DNA of 64,000 nucleotides from Paraburkholderia guartelaensis (GTDB taxonomy: Bacteria > Pseudomonadota > Gammaproteobacteria > Burkholderiales > Burkholderiaceae). The translations under genes were made by a program, and so were the position numbers. Every line of letters begins with the position of its first letter. Position 1 is the stretch's first letter. Location of the stretch: the NCBI RefSeq assembly GCF_004353905.1, contig NZ_SMOD01000004.1, forward strand, positions 124,001-188,000, in the 5' to 3' direction. This document shows positions 56,307 to 64,000 of this stretch, in pieces. The notes under the pieces are model-generated. The model did not search any database. It was not told the origin of the DNA and saw nothing but the letters and a program-made list of their open reading frames with translations.

Positions 56307-58076
56307 TTACTTCTTCTTCTGCGGCGGCAGATCGGTACAGACGCCTTCGTACAGCTCGGCGGCCATGCCGATCGACTCGCCCAGCGTCGGGTGCGGGTGA
56401 ATCGTCTTGCCGATGTCGGTCGCATCCGCGCCCATTTCCACCGCGAGGCAGACTTCGCTGATGAGGTCGCCCGCATTCAGGCCGACGATACCGCCGCCGA
56501 TCACGCGATGCGTCTCTTCGTCGAAGATCAGCTTCGTGAAGCCTTCATCGCGGCCGTTGGCGATCGCGCGGCCCGACGCGGCCCACGGGAACACCGCCTT
56601 GCCGTACTTGATGCCTTCGGCCTTGCACTGGTCTTCGGTCTTGCCGGCCCACGCCACTTCCGGATCGGTGTAGGCCACCGAAGGAATCTGCAGCGCGTCG
56701 AAGTAAGCCTTCTCGCCGTGCGCCGCTTCAGCCGCCACGTGGCCTTCATGCACGGCCTTGTGCGCGAGCATCGGCTGGCCGACCACGTCGCCGATCGCGA
56801 AGATGTGCGGCACGTTGGTGCGCATCTGCTTGTCGACTTCGATGAAGCCGCGATCCGTCACCGCCACGCCGGCCTTGTCCGCGCCGATCTTCTTGCCGTT
56901 GGGCGAGCGGCCCACGGCGACCAGTACGAGGTCGTAGCGCTGCGGCTCGGCCGGCGCCTTCTCGCCCTCGAACGACACGTAGATGCCGTCGTCCTTCGCC
57001 TCGGCCTTCGTCGTCTTGGTCTTGAGCATGACGTTCGCGAAGCGCTTCGCGTTGTACTTCTCCCAGACCTTCACGAGATCGCGGTCCGCGCCGGCCATCA
57101 GGCCGTCGAGCATTTCCACGACCTCGATCTGCGCGCCGAGCGTCGCGTAGACGGTAGCCATTTCCAGACCGATGATGCCGCCGCCGATCACAAGCATCTT
57201 CTGCGGAATCTGACGCAGTTCCAACGCGCCGGTCGAATCGACCACGCGCGGATCTTCCGGCATGAACGGCAACTTCACGGCCTGCGAGCCCGCAGCGATG
57301 ATCGCCTGCTTGAACTTGACGATCTTCTTGCCGTTCTCGCCCACCACTTCCATATGGTTCGGATCGAGGAACGCGCCCACGCCCGTCACGACTTCGACCT
57401 TGCGCGCCTTCGCCATGCCGGCGAGGCCGCCCGTGAGCTTCTTGACGACGCCCGACTTGAAGTCGCGCAACTTGTCGAGATCGATCTGCGGCTTGCCGAA
57501 CGTGATGCCGTGCGAGCCGAGCGCTTCGGCTTCGTCGATCACGAGCGCCGTGTGCAGCAGCGCCTTCGAAGGAATGCAGCCCACGTTCAGGCACACGCCG
57601 CCGAGCGTCGAATAACGCTCGACCAGCACGGTCTTCATGCCGAGGTCGGCGGAGCGGAACGCCGCCGAGTAGCCGCCGGGGCCCGCGCCGAGCACGAGCA
57701 TGTCGCATTCGACATCGGCGCTGCCGCTGAAGCTGCCGGCTTGCGGTGCCGGCGCTGCTGCCTTGGGTGCTTCAGCCGCCTTCGGTGCTTCGGCAGCCTT
57801 GGGCGCTTCAGCCTTCGGAGCCGGCGCAGCCGCAGCTTCCGACGCTTCGACCAGCGCGATCACCGTGCCCTGCGAAGCCTTGTCGCCGGCCTTGATTTTC
57901 ACTTCCTTGACGGTGCCCGCGACGTCGCTGGGCACTTCCATCGTGGCCTTGTCCGATTCGAGCGAGAGCAGCGTCTGCTCCTTCTCGATGACATCGCCCG
58001 CCTTGATATTGACTTCGATGACGTCGATGTCCTTGAAGTCGCCGATATCCGGCACTTTCACTTCGACGAGACTCAT
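56307..58076 (-). CDS. lpdA: Dihydrolipoyl dehydrogenase (E3) with N-terminal lipoyl domain
   Basis: Reoxidises dihydrolipoamide in the pyruvate dehydrogenase complex. The ATG at 58076 gives 589 residues. An N-terminal lipoyl domain (MSLVEVKVPDIGDFKD, with LESDKATMEVP around the lipoylated lysine) is joined by an Ala/Pro/Lys linker. The FAD-binding part has GAGPGGYSAA and the redox disulfide GGVCLNVGCIPSKAL; the C-terminal base is in HPHPTLGES. Such lipoyl-bearing E3 is known in Neisseria and Ralstonia. It is the last gene of the aceE-aceF-lpdA cluster. Confidence 0.97.
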   Translation of the reverse strand: MSLVEVKVPDIGDFKDIDVIEVNIKAGDVIEKEQTLLSLESDKATMEVPSDVAGTVKEVKIKAGDKASQGTVIALVEASEAAAAPAPKAEAPKAAEAPKAAEAPKAAAPAPQAGSFSGSADVECDMLVLGAGPGGYSAAFRSADLGMKTVLVERYSTLGGVCLNVGCIPSKALLHTALVIDEAEALGSHGITFGKPQIDLDKLRDFKSGVVKKLTGGLAGMAKARKVEVVTGVGAFLDPNHMEVVGENGKKIVKFKQAIIAAGSQAVKLPFMPEDPRVVDSTGALELRQIPQKMLVIGGGIIGLEMATVYATLGAQIEVVEMLDGLMAGADRDLVKVWEKYNAKRFANVMLKTKTTKAEAKDDGIYVSFEGEKAPAEPQRYDLVLVAVGRSPNGKKIGADKAGVAVTDRGFIEVDKQMRTNVPHIFAIGDVVGQPMLAHKAVHEGHVAAEAAHGEKAYFDALQIPSVAYTDPEVAWAGKTEDQCKAEGIKYGKAVFPWAASGRAIANGRDEGFTKLIFDEETHRVIGGGIVGLNAGDLISEVCLAVEMGADATDIGKTIHPHPTLGESIGMAAELYEGVCTDLPPQKKK

Positions 58077-58171
58077 GGTGTCCCCTACCCCTAAAGGATG
58101 ACCGGCCGCGCCTGCCGCAGCGCGCACGTCGTGGACGTGCGGCGCGGCGGCGCGAGCCGGTCAGATCGGTT

Positions 58172-59842
58172 TTACAGAATCACGCGGCGGAAATCGCCGA
58201 GGATCGAAGCGAGGTACGCGTTGAAGCGCGCGGCAGCTGCACCGTCGATCACGCGGTGATCGTACGAGAGCGACAGCGGCAGCGTGAGGCGCGGCACGAA
58301 CTGCTTGCCGTCCCACACCGGCTTCATCGCGCTCTTCGACAGGCCGAGGATCGCCACTTCCGGTGCGTTGATGATCGGCGTGAAATGCGTGCCGCCGATG
58401 CCGCCGAGCGACGAGATCGAGAAGCAGCCGCCTTGCATCTGGTCCGGCTTGAGCTTGCCTTCGCGTGCGAGCTTCGACAGATCGGCCATTTCCTTCGCGA
58501 TGTCGACGAGACCCTTCTTGTCCGCGTCGCGGATCACCGGGACGACGAGGCCGTTCGGCGTGTCGGCGGCAAAACCGATGTGGTAGTACTGCTTGAAGAC
58601 GAGGTTGTCGCCGTCGAGGCTCGCATTGAACGCCGGGAACTTCTTGAGCGCCGCGACGCAGGCCTTGATGACGAACGCGAGCATCGTGAACTTCACGCCC
58701 GCCTTCTCGTTTTCCTTGTTCAGCTGAACGCGCAGCGCTTCGAGGTCGGTGATGTCCGCTTCGTCGTTGTTCGTGACGTGCGGGATCATGACCCAGTTGC
58801 GGTGCAGGTTCGCGCCGGAGATCTTCTTGATGCGCGACAGCGGCTGCGTGTCGATCGGGCCGAACTTCGTGAAGTCGACCTTCGGCCACGGCAGCAGGTT
58901 CAGGCCCGCGCCGCCGGCAGCCGGTGCGGCTGCTGCGCCGGCCGGCGCTGCGAGCGCACCCGTCATCACGCCCTTCACGAACGCGGTGACGTCGTCCTGG
59001 GTGATGCGGCCCTTCGGACCCGTACCCGACACGCGGGCAACGTCCACGCCGAGTTCGCGCGCAAACTTGCGCACGGACGGCGATGCATGGCTCGGACGGC
59101 GCGTGCCGCCTTCGCCTGCCGGAATGATCGGGGCTTGCGCGAGTGCCGAAGGCGCTGCGGCGGCGGCCTTGGCCGGCGCTTGCTGGGGCGCGTCCGACGG
59201 CTCTTCGACGTGCTTCGCAGCCGGTGCGGCGGCGGGAGCCGCGGCGCCTTCTGCTTCGACGACGACGATCTCGGTGCCTTCCGACACGTTATCGCCGACC
59301 TTGACCAGGATTGCCTTGACGACGCCGGCCACGGGGCTCGGCACGTCCATGGTCGCCTTGTCCGATTCGAGCGTGACGAGCGACTGCTCCTTCTCGACGC
59401 GGTCACCGACCTTCACGCCGATCTCGATGACCGGCACATCCTTGTAGTCGCCGATGTCGGGGACCTTGACCGACTGCACGCCGCCGCTCGCGGCGGGCGC
59501 TGCAGCGGGGGCCGGCGCAGCCGCTTGCGCGGGCGCGGCGGCAGGAGCGGCCTTCTCCGCCTTCGCGGCGGGCGCGGGAGCAGCGGGCGCAGCAGCTGCG
59601 CCGGCGCCGTCCAGCACCAGCACGAGCGAGCCTTCCGACACGTTGTCGCCGACCTTGACCTTCACTTCCTTGACCGTGCCCGACGCCGGGCTCGGCACGT
59701 CCATGGTCGCCTTGTCCGACTCGAGCGTGACGAGGGACTGCTCTTTTTCGACGGTATCGCCCGCCTTCACCAGCACCTCGATCACAGGAATGTCCTTGTA
59801 ATCGCCGATGTCCGGCACCTTGACTTCGATCGCTTGACTCAT
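58172..59842 (-). CDS. aceF: Dihydrolipoyllysine acetyltransferase (E2)
   Basis: Core of the pyruvate dehydrogenase complex. The ATG at 59842 (MSQAIEVKVPDIGDYKD) gives 556 residues. Two lipoyl domains (about 1-80 and 120-200), each with TLESDKATMDVPSP, are separated by Ala/Pro linkers. A peripheral subunit-binding domain follows (HASPSVRKFARELGVDV, about 275-310), and then the catalytic domain with SYDHRVIDGAAAARF near the C-terminus. It sits between aceE (79 bases) and lpdA (96 bases). Confidence 0.98.
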   Translation of the reverse strand: MSQAIEVKVPDIGDYKDIPVIEVLVKAGDTVEKEQSLVTLESDKATMDVPSPASGTVKEVKVKVGDNVSEGSLVLVLDGAGAAAAPAAPAPAAKAEKAAPAAAPAQAAAPAPAAAPAASGGVQSVKVPDIGDYKDVPVIEIGVKVGDRVEKEQSLVTLESDKATMDVPSPVAGVVKAILVKVGDNVSEGTEIVVVEAEGAAAPAAAPAAKHVEEPSDAPQQAPAKAAAAAPSALAQAPIIPAGEGGTRRPSHASPSVRKFARELGVDVARVSGTGPKGRITQDDVTAFVKGVMTGALAAPAGAAAAPAAGGAGLNLLPWPKVDFTKFGPIDTQPLSRIKKISGANLHRNWVMIPHVTNNDEADITDLEALRVQLNKENEKAGVKFTMLAFVIKACVAALKKFPAFNASLDGDNLVFKQYYHIGFAADTPNGLVVPVIRDADKKGLVDIAKEMADLSKLAREGKLKPDQMQGGCFSISSLGGIGGTHFTPIINAPEVAILGLSKSAMKPVWDGKQFVPRLTLPLSLSYDHRVIDGAAAARFNAYLASILGDFRRVIL

Positions 59843-59920
59843 TGTTAGTGTCTCCGGGGCCGCATACGACACGCCTCCCCGCTTCGGGGAGGCGCACATG
59901 CCATGCACAGGGGTGATGGG

Positions 59921-62617
<2,697 letters not shown>

Positions 62618-62712
62618 GCTCGTCTCCTGGATGTAGGGGAACGCTGTTGATCGGATCATGCGGGCGGCGACGCTTAAGACGTGACCGGGCCAACCGCAGC
62701 AGCTTCGGGGCG

Positions 62713-62742
62713 ATTGTAATGACCCCCCTGGCTATCGCGCAA
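62713..62742 (-). promoter_or_regulatory. Probable aceE promoter
   Basis: On the minus strand TACAAT (62713-62718) has TTGCGC 18 bases upstream (62737-62742). The transcript would begin near 62706, about 90 bases before the aceE ATG. Confidence 0.5.
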
Positions 62743-62748
62743 CAAAAT

Positions 62749-62777
62749 TTTCGAATTGCGAGATGCGATTTTATAAT
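62749..62777 (+). promoter_or_regulatory. Possible promoter of the sensor kinase gene
   Basis: A consensus TATAAT lies at 62772-62777, with TTTCGA 17 bases upstream as a weak -35. The AT-rich segment around it (TTTTCG ... CGAAAA) has inverted-repeat character and is shared by the two divergent promoters. Confidence 0.4.
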
Positions 62778-62912
62778 GCGAAAAATTGCTGCAGCGCACG
62801 CTTAATCGTTCGCGCCCCTGAGCCGATAACGGCCAGTTTGCACCCGTTTATCGGCGATTTACGGCTTTTTTCGCGGCATTTCCGTGTCTTACGCTGAGCT
62901 ACAATCCTTGCC

Positions 62913-64000
62913 ATGTTGACCGAACGGCTTTTCGCACGCTCGGCGCGGCCGCCCGGAACGCCCGGCGAGTCGTCGCCATCTCGCTGGCACCACGGACCCT
63001 GGTGGTCGAATTCCTATTTGCTGACGCCGCTCCTGTCGATCCTCGTGTTCCTGATCGTCATGAGCCTGATCTTGTGGAGCCTGAACCGCCGCGAGCAACA
63101 GCAGCAGGAAGACACGCTCTACCGCAACGTCGCATGGGCCCAGCAGCAAATCCGGCTTTCCATGACAGGCGCGCAGGAGCAGCTGCAGGCGCTCGCTCGC
63201 GACCTCGCCGCGGGCCACAGCGATCCGCAGTATTTCCAGACGTCCACCACGGACATCATGCAGGGCCATCCGGAGATCCTCTATCTCAACTGGTACACGA
63301 GCCAGGAGGAGCCGCGCTGGCCCAACACGGCGATGCCGGTATTCGGCCAGCGTCTGGCGAAGCCCAACGACTCGCAAATGGACGAGGCCGTGAAGGCCGC
63401 TTTCGCCGAGGCGCGCGCCACGCGCCGCCAGGTGTATTCGCCGCTTATTTACGACGACGTCGGTAACGGCTACATCACGCTGCAAACGCCGGTATACCGC
63501 GATCGTGAATTTCTTGGGTCGATCGCGGCCGTGTTCTCGGTCGAAGGCATCCTGAAGCACGACATCCCGCCCGAGCTCTCGGCCAAGTACAAGATTTCGA
63601 TTCTCGACGCGAACAACCGCGAGCTCGCCACCACCTCGACGCGTCCGCGCCTGCCGCGCGACGTCTACTACGATCTGCCGCTCGACCCGCCTGGCCAGGG
63701 CGTTTCGGTACGCGTGTATTCGTATCCGCAGATGACCAACTTCACGAACAACACGCTCGTGTGGCTGGTCGCGGGGCTGTCGTGCTTCGTGCTGTGGAGC
63801 CTCTGGAGCCTCTGGAAGCACACGCGCCAACGCTTCGAGGCGCAGCAGGCGCTCTACGCGGAGGCGTTCTTCCGCCGCGCGATGGAAAACTCGGTGCTGA
63901 TCGGCATGCGCGTGCTCGACATGCACGGCCGCATCACGCACGTGAACCCGGCGTTCTGCCGCATGACCGGCTGGGACGAAAGCGACCTCGTGGGCAAGAA
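62913..64000 (+). CDS. PAS-domain sensor kinase, N-terminal part (cut off by window edge)
   Basis: An open frame from the ATG at 62913 runs to the window end without a stop; 362 residues are visible. It has a polar N-terminus, one transmembrane helix (LLTPLLSILVFLIVMSLILW, about 36-56), a periplasmic sensor region of about 220 residues, and a second helix (about 283-303). A cytoplasmic linker leads into a PAS domain from residue 318 (FRRAMENSVLIGMRVLDMHGRITHVNPAFCRMTGWDE). The kinase domain is beyond the window. It is divergent from aceE. I expect a two-component histidine kinase, but the output domain cannot be seen. Confidence 0.85.
   Translation, partial: MLTERLFARSARPPGTPGESSPSRWHHGPWWSNSYLLTPLLSILVFLIVMSLILWSLNRREQQQQEDTLYRNVAWAQQQIRLSMTGAQEQLQALARDLAAGHSDPQYFQTSTTDIMQGHPEILYLNWYTSQEEPRWPNTAMPVFGQRLAKPNDSQMDEAVKAAFAEARATRRQVYSPLIYDDVGNGYITLQTPVYRDREFLGSIAAVFSVEGILKHDIPPELSAKYKISILDANNRELATTSTRPRLPRDVYYDLPLDPPGQGVSVRVYSYPQMTNFTNNTLVWLVAGLSCFVLWSLWSLWKHTRQRFEAQQALYAEAFFRRAMENSVLIGMRVLDMHGRITHVNPAFCRMTGWDESDLVGK

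Noticed and set aside
62889..63941. A 350-codon minus-strand frame at the right end
   Set aside because: The plus strand has a frame from 62913 to the window end with transmembrane helices and a PAS domain, so the minus frame is a shadow.

Overview
This window is a gene-dense, GC-rich piece of a betaproteobacterial primary chromosome. Gene content and order point to Burkholderia sensu lato (Paraburkholderia, Caballeronia, Trinickia or a close relative): the ndk-rlmN-rodZ-ispG-hisS-yfgM-bamB-der-hfq-hflX run, the dapA-bamC pair, kdsA between pyrG and eno, the complete isc operon behind a low-molecular-weight tyrosine phosphatase gene, and an aceE-aceF-lpdA cluster whose E3 carries its own lipoyl domain. 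A phasin gene suggests polyhydroxyalkanoate storage. I see no rRNA, tRNA, CRISPR array, insertion sequence or prophage. Species cannot be fixed from sequence alone.

Layout. 1-10.8 kb (minus strand): translation, outer membrane and isoprenoid housekeeping genes from ndk down to a truncated hflX, with an intrinsic terminator between rodZ and ispG and a helically phased 11-bp repeat array in front of hisS. 11.1-20.1 kb: a Bax-inhibitor-like membrane protein (plus), then MBL-fold hydrolase, bamC, dapA, methyltransferase, a long trpS with a cysteine pattern suggesting an iron-sulfur cluster, M50 protease, YciO-type protein, PHP phosphatase and an alpha/beta hydrolase (minus). 20.2-23.4 kb: a ferritin-like DUF455 protein (minus), then gamma carbonic anhydrase, hslO and a small lipoprotein (plus). 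23.5-34.6 kb (minus): ftsB, eno, kdsA, pyrG, an alpha/beta hydrolase, comEC, tatD-type DNase, lolD and lolC. 35-41.8 kb (plus): an RpfE-like protein, recJ, prfB with its programmed +1 frameshift, lysS and a glycine-zipper protein.

41.9-48.7 kb (minus) is the iron-sulfur assembly operon iscR-iscS-iscU-iscA-hscB-hscA-fdx-iscX. Two tandem IscR boxes overlap its promoter, and an intrinsic terminator after iscA probably splits output between the scaffold genes and the chaperone genes. Several neighbours in the window are Fe-S proteins (IspG, RlmN, LutA, LutB and possibly TrpS). 48.8-52.5 kb holds a small membrane protein, lutB, lutA and a divergent IclR regulator; lutC is not here. 52.5-53.4 kb holds a poorly described two-gene module that looks like a toxin-antitoxin pair: a small HicA-like basic protein followed by a DNA-binding partner, driven by a strong promoter whose -35 lies in a perfect palindrome and whose predicted transcript is nearly leaderless. 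This is the best candidate for an undescribed system here. 53.6-64 kb carries pbpG, a phasin gene with two TGC-N3-GCA sites flanking its promoter, the pyruvate dehydrogenase genes, and the start of a membrane-bound PAS-domain sensor kinase that runs off the end of the window.
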